From Azospirillum thermophilum (GTDB lineage: Bacteria > Pseudomonadota > Alphaproteobacteria > Azospirillales > Azospirillaceae): DNA of 64,000 bases. Below the pieces are notes generated by a model. That model did no database searches, was not told where the DNA came from, and saw nothing but the letters and a program-made list of their open reading frames with translations. The translations under genes and the position numbers were made by a program. Below are positions 26,802 to 35,848 of the stretch, one piece after another. Position 1 is the stretch's first letter, and each line of letters starts with the position of its first letter. Location: contig NZ_CP029354.1 in assembly GCF_003130795.1 (NCBI RefSeq), positions 62,001-126,000 of the forward strand, in the 5' to 3' direction.

Positions 26802-28984
26802 AGCGCCACCCGTCCCTTCGCCCGCTGCGGCAGCCCGGTGGCGACCACCAGCGCCGGGGCGGCCACCACCGGCCCCGGCACCAGCCCGGCCTCCACCAGC
26901 CCGGCCTCTACCAGCCAGGCGGCGAGGCGCTGCACGCCCTCGGCGATGCCGACGCGCGGGCGCCAGCCGATGGCGGCGGTCAGCGCGCGGGTGTCGGACA
27001 CGTACCAGGGCTGGTCGCCCGGCCGCCAGGAGCCGAAATCGACGTCCACCGGCCTGCCGGTGATGCCCTCGATCCGCTCCAGCAGCTCCAGCAGGCTGGT
27101 GGCGTTGCCCGGCCCGCCGCCGATGTTGAAGACGCGGCCGCGCACGGCCTCCGGCTTCTCCAGGCAGCCGAGCATGGCGTCCACCAGATCCTCGACGAAC
27201 AGGACGTCGCGCACCTGCTTGCCGTCGCCGTAGAGGGTGATCGGCTTGCCGCGCATCGCCTGGATCAGGAAATGGGCGACCCAGCCCTGGTCCTCCGTCC
27301 CGAACTGGTGCGGGCCGTAGATGCAGCTCATCCGCAGCACGGTCGCCGGCAGCCCGTAGATGCGGGCATAGTCCAGGGCATACTGGTCGGCGGTGCCCTT
27401 CGAGCAGCCGTAGGGGCTGTAGAGGTCGAGCGGCCGGCTCTCCGGCACGCCGCGGGTGCGCAGCGTGCGGTCGTCCGGCTCCCACCGGCGGTCGCCGGCG
27501 GTGACGCTGATGTCGGCGAGCTTGCCGTAGACCTTGTTGGTGGAGGTGAAGACGACCGGCGGCGGCTCCGCCCGGCCGCGCACCGCCTCCAGCAGGGCGA
27601 CCATGCCGCCGGCGTTGATGGTGAAGTCGTCGACCGGGTCGACCAGGCTGGTCGTCACCGCGACCTGGGCGGCGAAATGGTAGATGCCGGCCGCCCGCCG
27701 CACCGCGTCGCGCAGGACATGACGGTCGCGCACGTCGCCCAGCACGGCCTCGACCATGCCCGGATGACGGGCCTTCAGCCAGGCGAGATTCTCCTCCACC
27801 CCGGCGCGGGACAGGTTGTCGTAGACCAGCACGCGGCGGCCGCTGCGGGCCAGCCGGTCGGCGAGGTTGGTGCCGACGAAGCCGGCGCCGCCGGTGACGA
27901 CGACCGGCGCGTCGGAACGCTGGTCGGCCGGCAGGACCGGACGGAGCTGCAGGCGCTGGCGGACCGGGGAGGAGGGGCCGGCAGGCTGGGAGGCGGATGG
28001 CGTCACCGGCGTCAGGCGCCCGCCGTCCGGGCAGGCGTCGATCAGCGTCTGCAGCCGCCGCAATTCGGCGACGCCGCCCTTCTCCAGCAGGCGGTGGGCC
28101 AGCTTCGGCACGCCGCTGGCGCGGGTCAGGCCCATGTGGTAGTGGCGCTCGTCGAAGTGGAAGCCCTCCTGGGTCTCCAGCTCCTCGGCGACATCCTCGT
28201 AGGCGTACCAGTAGACCCGCTCGACCGGGGCGGCGAGCGCCTCCAGCAGCGTGCGGATCTGGCCGTACTCGTCGTGGCGCCAGGTGGAATAGCCGACCTC
28301 GCTGATCCACAGCCCGGCCGTGCTGCCGTGGCGGTCGAGGACGACGCGGTGCGCCTCGGCCATCGCGGTCCAGCCGGGCCAGTGGCTGTCCCAGGTGCCG
28401 GGGAAGCCGTGCAGCCCGACCGCGTCGATGTACTGCAGCACGCCGCGCCGGCCGAACAGGTCGAGCAGGCCGGGATCGGACGGGCAGCAGCCGGCGAGCA
28501 GGGTCTTCTTGCCGCGCTGCTTCATCCAGTAGGCGGCGCCGCCGACCATCGTGCAGAAGGTCAGCCATTGCGGGTCGAGCCGGCTGTCCCAGTCATTGTG
28601 GTTGTTGGGCTCGTTCCACAGCTCGATCCACTCGAAGCAGTAGCCGAGCCGGTCGACGAACATGTCGAGGAAGTCGGCATAGCTCCTGGGATCGGCGGGC
28701 GGGGCCGAGCTGCGCGGCTCCACCGCGATGGAGGGGGGCGTATAGACCACGCAGGGCACGACGGTGAAGTCGGCCGCCAGCCGCGGCAGCAGCCAGTCGT
28801 ACCACTCCGCCCCGCCCGGCCGGAACCAGTCGGCCCAGGAGACGCCCGTGCGCAGGTGGCTGATGCCGAGCCGCTTCAGCCCGGCCGCCACCCGCTCCAC
28901 CCGTTCGCGGTCGTTGATGTGGAACCACTCCAGCATGCCGAGCGCCGGCATGGGTCCCGCCGTGGCGTCGACCCGCCCCGTCAT
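26798..28984 (-). CDS. Fusion of glycoside-hydrolase-like barrel and sugar-nucleotide epimerase
   Basis: A 728-residue two-domain protein. Residues 15-320 are a TIM barrel of GH5/GH39 type with the acid/base motif WNEPN (123-127) and a probable nucleophile Glu in WISEVGYS (E229). A Pro/Ser-rich linker (325-358) joins an extended SDR: NAD-binding TGGAGFVG (364-371) and YGCSK (525-529, YxxxK). The SDR half resembles CDP-paratose/UDP-glucose epimerases (SRAGVEENLAWL, FTSTNKVYG, RMSCIYGPHQFGTEDQGW). Both catalytic sites look intact and the frame is continuous, so this is a genuine fusion rather than a missed stop. It overlaps both neighbours. Confidence 0.86.
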   Translation of the reverse strand: MTGRVDATAGPMPALGMLEWFHINDRERVERVAAGLKRLGISHLRTGVSWADWFRPGGAEWYDWLLPRLAADFTVVPCVVYTPPSIAVEPRSSAPPADPRSYADFLDMFVDRLGYCFEWIELWNEPNNHNDWDSRLDPQWLTFCTMVGGAAYWMKQRGKKTLLAGCCPSDPGLLDLFGRRGVLQYIDAVGLHGFPGTWDSHWPGWTAMAEAHRVVLDRHGSTAGLWISEVGYSTWRHDEYGQIRTLLEALAAPVERVYWYAYEDVAEELETQEGFHFDERHYHMGLTRASGVPKLAHRLLEKGGVAELRRLQTLIDACPDGGRLTPVTPSASQPAGPSSPVRQRLQLRPVLPADQRSDAPVVVTGGAGFVGTNLADRLARSGRRVLVYDNLSRAGVEENLAWLKARHPGMVEAVLGDVRDRHVLRDAVRRAAGIYHFAAQVAVTTSLVDPVDDFTINAGGMVALLEAVRGRAEPPPVVFTSTNKVYGKLADISVTAGDRRWEPDDRTLRTRGVPESRPLDLYSPYGCSKGTADQYALDYARIYGLPATVLRMSCIYGPHQFGTEDQGWVAHFLIQAMRGKPITLYGDGKQVRDVLFVEDLVDAMLGCLEKPEAVRGRVFNIGGGPGNATSLLELLERIEGITGRPVDVDFGSWRPGDQPWYVSDTRALTAAIGWRPRVGIAEGVQRLAAWLVEAGLVEAGLVPGPVVAAPALVVATGLPQRAKGRVAL

Positions 28985-30099
28985 GCGCTCAGTCCCCGCT
29001 GGGCCAGCTCGCGGCGCATGTCGTCGACCCGGTCCACCGCCGTCTGGCCGGCGACCCAGCCCGCCAGCTCCTGCAGGCCGGCGTTGAAGTCCATGATCGG
29101 GGTGAAGCCCAGCAGCTCGCGCGCCTTGCCGATGTCGGCGAAGCAGTGGCGGATGTCGCCGGCGCGGAAGGTCCGCGGGATCTCCGGCTTCAGGTCCGGC
29201 CGGTTCATGGCGGTGGCGACCGCCTCGGCGACCTCCGCCACGGTGACGCAGCGGCCGCTGGCGACGTTGATGGTCTGGCCGGCCGCGCCCGGCGCGTCGA
29301 GCGCCATGCGGCAGGCGCGGGCCACGTCATGGACATGGACGAAGTCGCGGCGCTGCTGCCCGTCCTCGAACACCAGCGGCGGCTTGCCGTTGAGGATGCG
29401 CGAGGCGAAGATCGCCAGCACGCCGGTATAGGGGTTGGACAGGGCCTGACGGGTGCCGTAGGCGTTGAAGAAGCGCAGCGCCACTGTCGGGATGTCGTAG
29501 GTCTCGCCGACGATCAGGCACATGCGTTCCTGCACGTACTTGTTCAGGGCGTAGACCGAGGCGAGGTCGGGCGCCTTGGTCTCCGGCGTCGCCAGCGGCG
29601 TCAGGGTGCCGCCGGTGCCGGTGCCGGGCTCCCAATGGCCGGCCTTGAGCTGGTCGATGCTGCGGCGCCCGGCCTCCACGACATGGCCGTGGGCGTCCTG
29701 GTAGAGGCCCTCGCCATAGACGCTCATGCTGGAGGCGACGACCAGCCGCTCCACCGGCCGCTCGATCAGCGCCTGCATCAGCACCGCGGTGCCGAGGTCG
29801 TTGACCCCGACATAGTCGCCGATCTGGTACATGCTCTGGCCGACGCCGACCAGGGCGGCGAAATGATAGACCGCGTCCACCCCCTGCAAGGCCGCCCGCA
29901 CCGCATCGGGGTCGCGCACGTCGCCGCGGATGAGTTCGATGTCCGGGTCGAGGTAGTCGGGCCGCTCGCCGCCCGGGCCGTGCACCTGTTCAGAGAGATT
30001 GTCGAGCACACGAACCTTGTGGCCCTTGCCAATCAGGTCGTCGGCCACATGTGATCCAAGGAATCCTGCGCCGCCCGTGATCAGGATTGTCCGAGCCAT
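28981..30099 (-). CDS. NAD-dependent sugar epimerase/dehydratase, first gene of glycan cluster
   Basis: A 372-residue extended SDR with TGGAGFLGSHVADDL at the N-terminus, the active-site SSMSVYG and the YALNKYVQE (YxxxK) pair, and a substrate-binding ALRFFNAYGTRQALSNPYTG region of UDP-glucose 4-epimerase type. A 20-residue insert around LKAGHWEPGTGTGGT is unusual. It leads the seven-gene minus-strand operon, so it probably supplies an activated sugar for the downstream transferases. Confidence 0.9.
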   Translation of the reverse strand: MARTILITGGAGFLGSHVADDLIGKGHKVRVLDNLSEQVHGPGGERPDYLDPDIELIRGDVRDPDAVRAALQGVDAVYHFAALVGVGQSMYQIGDYVGVNDLGTAVLMQALIERPVERLVVASSMSVYGEGLYQDAHGHVVEAGRRSIDQLKAGHWEPGTGTGGTLTPLATPETKAPDLASVYALNKYVQERMCLIVGETYDIPTVALRFFNAYGTRQALSNPYTGVLAIFASRILNGKPPLVFEDGQQRRDFVHVHDVARACRMALDAPGAAGQTINVASGRCVTVAEVAEAVATAMNRPDLKPEIPRTFRAGDIRHCFADIGKARELLGFTPIMDFNAGLQELAGWVAGQTAVDRVDDMRRELAQRGLSA

Positions 30100-30739
30100 T
30101 CGTCGACCTCGCCTCTTCTACTTCATCATCTTCCCCCTTCAACGCAGTGGTTACGCCCAGGTTACGCTGCCCGATGGAGGTAAATCGGATTCCGGGCCGC
30201 GACTCATAGGTTGCCTGTGCCTCCGGCCCAGAACCGGCCGTCGGGGACACCCCGTTGCGCCAGTGATCGGCTGCGCCGTCCGGGTGAAACGGCGGTGCGG
30301 GCGGTCTTTGCGGCGAGCACGGAGTGAAACAGACCTTCGCGGACCGGGCCGTTACCTGACCGTCGCGCGGCAGGACCGGAGTGGCCAGTACATGACCGGG
30401 GGATTCACTGGAGGCCGTGTCGGAAGTGTCGGGGCAGGGCGGAAACTCCTGCGGCCGGCCCCGGCGGACCGGCGGCGGCGACCGCGGGCACTTGGGCCAT
30501 AAAACCATTACTTACCGAACTAAGTGATTTTTCTTTTGCTTCTAAGTATTCGATATTCATACGGTTGTACGATGCAGGGAAAATATACATCTTTCTGTTG
30601 TAACGGCGCTTGACAGTATTTGCAGTGTGGCTATAGCTTTGCACCGAAGGCGGTGAGAATGGAAGTTTCCGGCGGGGTCATCCCGTTCGGCAAATAAATC
30701 GCCTGTTCTTAAAAATAACGCTGATGGGAGAATCCCGAC
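30100..30739. promoter_or_regulatory. Intergenic region between glycan cluster and small RTX gene
   Basis: 640 bp without a supported gene. The half near the glycan cluster is GC-rich and featureless. 30500-30720 is AT-rich, with the best promoter match in the window on the plus strand: TTGACA (30610-30615), a 16-bp spacer and TATAGC (30632-30637), about 100 bp upstream of the RTX gene. A loose palindrome, ACTTA and TAAGT, lies near 30508-30523. Confidence 0.55.
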
Positions 30740-31369
30740 ATGACTGTTCGGAACGGTACTTCTGCGTCCGAAGTGATCGACCTGCGCGGGCTGGTTCCGG
30801 GACCGGGCGAGAACGCCAACGGTTCGGCGGCCGGCGCCGGCAACGATACGGTGTATGGCAGCAGCTACAACGACCTGATCCAGGGCGAGGCGGGCAACGA
30901 CCTGCTCTACGGCTTCGACGGCAACGACATTCTGGTCGGCGGCAACGACAGCGACACGCTCTACGGCGGTGCCGGCGGCGATTCGCTTCTCGCCGGATCG
31001 GGCAACGACCATCTGCTGGGCGAGGCGGGCAACGACACGCTCTATGGCGGCGCCGGCAACGACGTCTACTATCACTCGGCCAACGGCGGCGTCGACCTGA
31101 TCAACGACGACAAGTCGGAGGCCGGCAACCCCGGCTATGGCGGCGGCAGCGCCGACATCGTCTATTTCACCAACGTCGCCATGGCCGACCTCGCCTTCTA
31201 CCGCCCGCCGTCGAGCAACGACCTCTGGATCTCCAGCACCGCGGATTTCGCCGACGGCTACCTGAACGACGGGGTGATCATCCAGGATTTCTACCTCGGC
31301 GGAAACAACGTCATCGAATCGCTCTACAGCTCCGACAACTACGTCTTCAACCTGTCGTCGCTGCTGTAA
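30740..31369 (+). CDS. Small RTX calcium-binding secreted protein
   Basis: A 209-residue protein with six to seven RTX nonapeptides (GAGNDTVYG, GEAGNDLLYG, FDGNDILVGG, GGAGGDSLLAG, GEAGNDTLYGG, AGNDVYYH) in residues 32-108 and a C-terminal part ending VFNLSSLL, the short hydrophobic end typical of type I secretion signals. It has no N-terminal signal peptide. The transporter at 1249-4355 could export it. A GGGAGAA ribosome site precedes the ATG, and a terminator follows. Only repeats and signal are present, so it may be a surface or matrix calcium-binding protein. Confidence 0.88.
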   Translation: MTVRNGTSASEVIDLRGLVPGPGENANGSAAGAGNDTVYGSSYNDLIQGEAGNDLLYGFDGNDILVGGNDSDTLYGGAGGDSLLAGSGNDHLLGEAGNDTLYGGAGNDVYYHSANGGVDLINDDKSEAGNPGYGGGSADIVYFTNVAMADLAFYRPPSSNDLWISSTADFADGYLNDGVIIQDFYLGGNNVIESLYSSDNYVFNLSSLL

Positions 31370-31397
31370 GGCACCGCTCCGCCGTCCCGCAGCAGGG

Positions 31398-31434
31398 AAG
31401 CCGCCGCGCCCGTCGCGGCGGCTTCTGCCGTTTT
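31398..31434 (+). terminator. Rho-independent terminator after the small RTX gene
   Basis: AAGCCGCCGCG (31398-31408) and CGCGGCGGCTT (31414-31424) make a perfect 11-bp stem with a 5-nt loop, followed by CTGCCGTTTT. A second copy of GCCGTTTTCCGGGCGG follows directly. Confidence 0.7.
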
Positions 31435-31563
31435 CCGGGCGGGCCGTTTTCCGGGCGGGAGGCGGGGATTCCTTCGGTTCCATCGGCATTTCCCGCCGCC
31501 TTCCCGGCAAATTCAACCGCCCCGCCGGGGCGTCCCTGCCGGGTCCGGCCGCCCGTGTCCTGC

Positions 31564-31602
31564 GGTTGCAACGGCCGGCCTCCTGGCATGGCCGTTGCAA
31601 CC
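31564..31602. promoter_or_regulatory. 13-bp perfect inverted repeat upstream of unknown gene
   Basis: GGTTGCAACGGCC (31564-31576) and GGCCGTTGCAACC (31590-31602) are perfect inverted copies separated by 13 bp, ending 33 bp before the next ATG. Each arm contains the palindrome GTTGCAAC, so this may be two operator half-sites or a strong mRNA hairpin. Confidence 0.6.
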
Positions 31603-31635
31603 TGTCCGCTATCAATCAAGCAGGAGGATCTTCCG

Positions 31636-32130
31636 ATGGTCGCGATCGCCGCTTCCTCTTCCGCCTATCCCATGGCGACGGGCTACAGGCTGGCCGGTGG
31701 AGCCCTGGCGCAGCCGGCTACGGCGGCGGTCAGGGCCGATGCCGCGATGATGGCGCAGGTCCGCGTCAACGACGCCTCCTTCCAGCAGGAGCTGAAGGTG
31801 GCGAGCGACCCGAACGCGGTCGACCCGGCGATCACCGCGCGGGGGCGGGCGGTCCAGGCGCACACCGTCTTCCGCCAGGGCGGGCAGGTTGTCGCCGCGG
31901 TCTGGCGCGACGGGCAGACGACGCTGAGCAACGGGCTGGCCGGGCGGATGGACTGGCCGGCGCTGGAGCGGCGGACCGCCGGCATGACCGACGCGCAGCG
32001 CCGTACCGTCATCGCCGACGAGATCGCACGCCAGCTCGGCTCCGCGGTGCAGGTCCAGCGCTTCGGGGAGACCGGCCAGGCCCCGAGCCGCGGCGCCATC
32101 GACGAGGAGCAGGCGCGCGGGCGCCGCTAG
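31636..32130 (+). CDS. Protein of unknown function, Ala/Gln-rich
   Basis: A 164-residue soluble protein, starting at ATG 31636 with CAGGAGG upstream. It contains a VFRQGGQVVAAVWRDGQTTLSNGLAGRMDW segment that looks like an antiparallel beta sheet, followed by helices rich in Arg and Gln (MTDAQRRTVIADEIARQLG). I recognise no family. It has no signal peptide or membrane segment, although residues 5-40 are Ala/Ser-rich. The strong ribosome site and the inverted repeat upstream argue that it is a real regulated gene. Confidence 0.7.
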   Translation: MVAIAASSSAYPMATGYRLAGGALAQPATAAVRADAAMMAQVRVNDASFQQELKVASDPNAVDPAITARGRAVQAHTVFRQGGQVVAAVWRDGQTTLSNGLAGRMDWPALERRTAGMTDAQRRTVIADEIARQLGSAVQVQRFGETGQAPSRGAIDEEQARGRR

Positions 32131-32166
32131 GACCGCCCCCGCCGCCCGGCGGGCCGCTGACGCGGG

Positions 32167-33210
32167 TCACGCGGCGCCGTATCCCGACAGGAAGCTGTCG
32201 AGGTTGGCGGACAGGGCGTCGATGGCGTAGCCGCCCTCCTGCACCAGCACGGTCGGCAGGCCGGCGCCGGCGATCATCGCCGCCATGCGGGCGAAGCCCG
32301 GCGTGGTGACGCCGAAGGCGGCGAGCGGATCGTCGATGAAGGTGTCGAAGCCGAGCGAGACGAACAGCATGTCCGGCGCGAAGCGGCGGACCGCCTCCAG
32401 CCCCTCGCCGATGGCGGCCAGCACCGTCTCCTCGTCGCTGCCGATGGGGCGCGGCAGGTTCAGGGTATAGCCCTCGCCGCGGCCGGTGCCGCGCTCCTGC
32501 GCGAAGCCGGCCATGTGGGGATAGAAGTCGGCCGGGTCGGCATGGACCGAGACGAAGAACACGTCGTCGCGGTCGTAGAAGATGTCCTGGGTCCCGTTGC
32601 CGTGATGCAGGTCGACGTCGAGGATGGCGACGCGGGCCGGGCGCCCCTGGCCGCGCAGGACCGGCAGCACCGATTCGGCGGCGATGGCGACGTTGTTGAG
32701 GTAGCAGAAGCCGCCGGCCATGTCGCGGGTGGCATGGTGCCCCGGCGGCCGGCACAGCGCATAGGCCGCGCGGTCGGCGCCGGTGGCGACGAGGCGGGCG
32801 GCATGGATCGCGACGTCGGCCGCCGCCTTGACGGAGGTCCAGGTGTTGGCGTCCATCGGGCAGGCGGTGTCGAACATGTGCCAGCCGACCTGCCCGACGA
32901 TGCCGGTCGGGTAGGAGGGGGCGCGCTGCATCCGGTGGACGTTGGGCAGCACCACCCCGCCCATGTCGCCCGCCGCGATCCAGCGGGCGTGCGCGGTCTC
33001 CAGGAAGGCGAGATAGGCCGGGGTGTGGACGGCGGCGAGCGGGCCGTAGCCGTGGTCGTCGGGGCGGATCAGGCCGTGGCCGCGCCGCTCGATGACGGCG
33101 GCGAGCGCGTCGACGCGCTCCGGCTTCTCCGGCAGGCTGCGCAGCAGCCCCTTGTTGAAGTAGGTCGCGGGACGGTGCATCGCCGCGTCGGGATGATGGA
33201 CGAACTTCAT
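32167..33210 (-). CDS. Acetylpolyamine amidohydrolase / class II histone-deacetylase-like
   Basis: A 347-residue zinc hydrolase of the arginase/deacetylase fold. It has RPPGHHA with the His-His dyad, the metal site LDVDLHHGNGTQDIF, FVSVHADP and the C-terminal LVQEGGYAIDALSAN. MKFVHHP and the long insert before the active site fit acetylpolyamine amidohydrolases, which remove acetyl groups from acetylated spermidine or putrescine. It is divergent from a LysR regulator 240 bp away. Substrate is inferred from family only. Confidence 0.9.
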   Translation of the reverse strand: MKFVHHPDAAMHRPATYFNKGLLRSLPEKPERVDALAAVIERRGHGLIRPDDHGYGPLAAVHTPAYLAFLETAHARWIAAGDMGGVVLPNVHRMQRAPSYPTGIVGQVGWHMFDTACPMDANTWTSVKAAADVAIHAARLVATGADRAAYALCRPPGHHATRDMAGGFCYLNNVAIAAESVLPVLRGQGRPARVAILDVDLHHGNGTQDIFYDRDDVFFVSVHADPADFYPHMAGFAQERGTGRGEGYTLNLPRPIGSDEETVLAAIGEGLEAVRRFAPDMLFVSLGFDTFIDDPLAAFGVTTPGFARMAAMIAGAGLPTVLVQEGGYAIDALSANLDSFLSGYGAA

Positions 33211-33450
33211 GAACGCGCTCCTCGGACCGGCGCAGGACGGGCATTACCCGGATTGATACCATGGCTGGACAGGATGCCGCCCGCGCTCCGGCATCCGACC
33301 ATCCGGCTGACGCTCCGTTGCGGGAGAAGTCCTGAACTAGGCGACAGGATCCGCCGCCGGGGCAAATAAGGAATATTCATTCCACCCATCAGTCCGGTTT
33401 ATGGTGGCTCCGGCCCGGCGGCGGGGCGGGGGGAGCGGCAGGAGGATGCG

Positions 33451-34437
33451 GTGAGCGTCGGCGAAGCGGAGCGGCGGGGGACCGGCCAGCCGGACGGCCG
33501 CCTGGGCGCGCATCTCGACTGGAACCTGCTGCGCACCTTCATGGTGATCGTGCAGGAGCGCAGCATCACGCGGGCGGCGGTGCGGCTGTTCCTGACGCAG
33601 CCGGCGGTCAGCCTGGCGCTCAAGCGGCTGGAGGAGCAGCTCGGCCGCCGGCTCGTCGACCGGGCGCCGGGGCGCTTCCAGCTCACCGCGGCGGGCGAGC
33701 AGGTCTATGGCGAGGCGGTCGCCATCCACGCCACCGTCACCCGCCTCGGCACCCTGGTGCAGGACGCGACGGAGGAGATCAGCGGCCACGTCCACATCCT
33801 GGCGACCAGCCGCATCCAGACCCCGCTGCTCGACCGCTGCCTGCGCGACTATCACCGGCTGCACCCGCAGGTGACCTTCCGCATCGACGTGATGGCCTCG
33901 GCCGACGCGCACATCGCCCTGCAGCAGCGGGTGGCGGCCTTCGCCATCTGCCTGCTGCGCGAGCCGATCCCCGGCCTTGCCAGCGACGTCCTGATCCACC
34001 AGACCTACCGGCTCTACTGCGGGCCGGATTCGCCCTTCTTCGGCAGGCGGGCCATCGACATCGCCGAGCTGCGGCGCGAGGACTTCGTCTCCTTCACCTC
34101 CGACCAGATCGACGGGGCGCTGTCGCCGCTGACGCTGTTCCGCGCCAGGGAGGGCTTCGCCGGCCGCATCGTCGGATCCTCCGCCAACCTGGAGGAGGTG
34201 CGGCGGATGATCGTCTGCGGCCTCGGCATCGGGCCGCTGCCGGAGCATATCGCCGCCCGCGACGTCGCCGACGGCCTGCTGTGGGAGCTTCCCCCTTACG
34301 AGGGGGTGGCGCCGGTGGACGTGCACATCATCTGGAATCCGCAGGCCAGGCTGAACCGGGCGGAGCGCAGCTTCCTCGACTTCCTGCTGCGCCACGTCCG
34401 CGAACGCCCGCCGGAGGAGCGCCTGCCGGCGGACTGA
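33451..34437 (+). CDS. LysR-family transcriptional regulator
   Basis: A 328-residue protein with an N-terminal helix-turn-helix (WNLLRTFMVIVQERSITRAAVRLFLTQPAVSLALKRLEEQLG, about 25-66) and a LysR substrate-binding domain. GTG 33451 is preceded by GGAGGATGCG. It is 50 bp upstream of denD on the same strand and divergent from the amidohydrolase, so it may control either. Confidence 0.92.
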   Translation: MSVGEAERRGTGQPDGRLGAHLDWNLLRTFMVIVQERSITRAAVRLFLTQPAVSLALKRLEEQLGRRLVDRAPGRFQLTAAGEQVYGEAVAIHATVTRLGTLVQDATEEISGHVHILATSRIQTPLLDRCLRDYHRLHPQVTFRIDVMASADAHIALQQRVAAFAICLLREPIPGLASDVLIHQTYRLYCGPDSPFFGRRAIDIAELRREDFVSFTSDQIDGALSPLTLFRAREGFAGRIVGSSANLEEVRRMIVCGLGIGPLPEHIAARDVADGLLWELPPYEGVAPVDVHIIWNPQARLNRAERSFLDFLLRHVRERPPEERLPAD

Positions 34438-34486
34438 CCGGCGTGACACCATCACGGGCACGACAAGACCAAGGGGGAGGAACGGG

Positions 34487-35467
34487 ATGAAGGTGCTGAT
34501 CACCGGCGGGGCCGGCTTTCTCGGCCGGCGGCTCGCCATGCAGCTTCTGGCGCGCGGAACGCTGAGCGGTCCGGACGGCACGCCGCAGCCGATCGACCGG
34601 CTGACCCTGCTGGACATCGTGCCGGCCGAGGGGATCACGGATCCGCGGGTGGCGTGCGTCACCGGCGACATCGCCGACCCGGCGGTGACCCGCGGCCTGA
34701 TCGATGCCGGAACCGGATCGGTCTTCCACCTCGCCGCCGTGGTCAGCGGCCAGGCGGAGGCCGATTTCGAGCTCGGCTACCGCATCAACCTCGACGGATC
34801 GCGCGCGGTGCTGGAGGCCTGCCGCGCCGCCGGCTCGCGGCCGCGGGTGGTCTTCACCAGCTCGGTCGCCGTCCATGGCGGGGACATGCCGGCCGTCGTG
34901 CAGGACGACACGGCGCTGAACCCGCAGAGCTCCTACGGGGTGCAGAAGGCGATCGGCGAGCTGTTGCTGTCGGACTACACCCGCAAGGGCTTCGTCGACG
35001 GCCGCATCCTGCGGCTGCCGACGGTGAGCGTGCGGCCGGGCCGGCCGAACAAGGCCGCCTCCTCCTTCGCCAGCGGCATCATCCGCGAGCCGCTGAACGG
35101 GGAGGAGGCGGTCTGCCCCGTCCCGCCGGACACCAGCCTGTGGCTGCTCTCCCCGCGCAAGGCGGTGGAGTGCCTGATCCGGGGGCATGAGCTGCCCTCC
35201 GACGCGCTGGGGCGGCAGCGCGCGATCAACCTGCCGGGCCTGTCCGTCCGGGTGGACGAGATGGTGGCGGCGCTGCGCCGCGTCGCCGGCGAGGAGGTGG
35301 CGTCGCGCATCCGCTGGGAACCGGACGCCGCCATCACCCGCATCGTCGCAAGCTGGCCCGGCGCCTGGAACCCCGCCCGTGCCGAGGCGCTCGGCCTGTC
35401 GGGCGACAGCGGGTTCGAGGCGGTGATCCGGGCCTACATGGAGGACGAGCTTGGGCGCCCGGCCTAG
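34487..35467 (+). CDS. denD: D-erythronate dehydrogenase
   Basis: A 326-residue extended SDR with TGGAGFLGRRLA, a conserved LLDIVPAEG region, VFTSSVAVHGGDMP and active-site SSYGVQKA (YxxxK). The RPGRPNKAASSFASGIIREPLNGEEAVCPV segment is the hallmark of DenD, which oxidises D-erythronate to 2-keto-D-erythronate in tetronate catabolism. The kinase and isomerase partners of that route are not adjacent. AAGGGGGAGG precedes the ATG. Confidence 0.88.
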   Translation: MKVLITGGAGFLGRRLAMQLLARGTLSGPDGTPQPIDRLTLLDIVPAEGITDPRVACVTGDIADPAVTRGLIDAGTGSVFHLAAVVSGQAEADFELGYRINLDGSRAVLEACRAAGSRPRVVFTSSVAVHGGDMPAVVQDDTALNPQSSYGVQKAIGELLLSDYTRKGFVDGRILRLPTVSVRPGRPNKAASSFASGIIREPLNGEEAVCPVPPDTSLWLLSPRKAVECLIRGHELPSDALGRQRAINLPGLSVRVDEMVAALRRVAGEEVASRIRWEPDAAITRIVASWPGAWNPARAEALGLSGDSGFEAVIRAYMEDELGRPA

Positions 35468-35811
35468 CCGAGCGCCGAGCCGCACTTGCCCGGCTTGTTG
35501 TTCGCCTGGATGGAGACGACCAGGCAGCCGATGCCGAGCGTGAAGATCGACATGAAGACGCTGTCGACCACGCCGCCGGCGCTGATCCGGTCGAGGTCGT
35601 CGTCGGACAGGGCGCTGCCGGAGGCCGCCACCTGCTCCTGGTAGAAGGCGGCGAGGGCGGCCGGGTCGATGGCGATGCCGCCGTCGCGGGCGGCGCCGGC
35701 CAGCAGCGCGGCGGCGGCCTGCGGGGTGGCGGCCCCCTTCAGCGCCTCGATCACCTCCGGCTTCTCGGAGAGCAGGCGGGTCAGGTCGTCGATGGGCAGG
35801 GAGGCGGTCAT
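35464..35811 (-). CDS. Lanthipeptide precursor 1 with Nif11-like leader
   Basis: A 115-residue ribosomal peptide precursor. The leader (1-80) fits the Nif11-like pattern: IDDLTRLLSEKPEVIEAL, then a TPQAAAALL helix, IAIDPAALAAFY and the LSDDDLDRISAGG cleavage region ending in the double glycine. The core (about 35 residues) starts VVDSVFMSIFTLGIGC and carries two Cys and several Ser/Thr, enough for two lanthionine rings. I chose ATG 35811 by comparison with the paralogue; an in-frame upstream ATG at 35850 has no ribosome site. It was identified from the LanM 0.6 kb upstream. Confidence 0.85.
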   Translation of the reverse strand: MTASLPIDDLTRLLSEKPEVIEALKGAATPQAAAALLAGAARDGGIAIDPAALAAFYQEQVAASGSALSDDDLDRISAGGVVDSVFMSIFTLGIGCLVVSIQANNKPGKCGSALG

Positions 35812-35848
35812 GGTGCTGTCTTTCTTTTCGTTGATAGCGGTGAACGGC

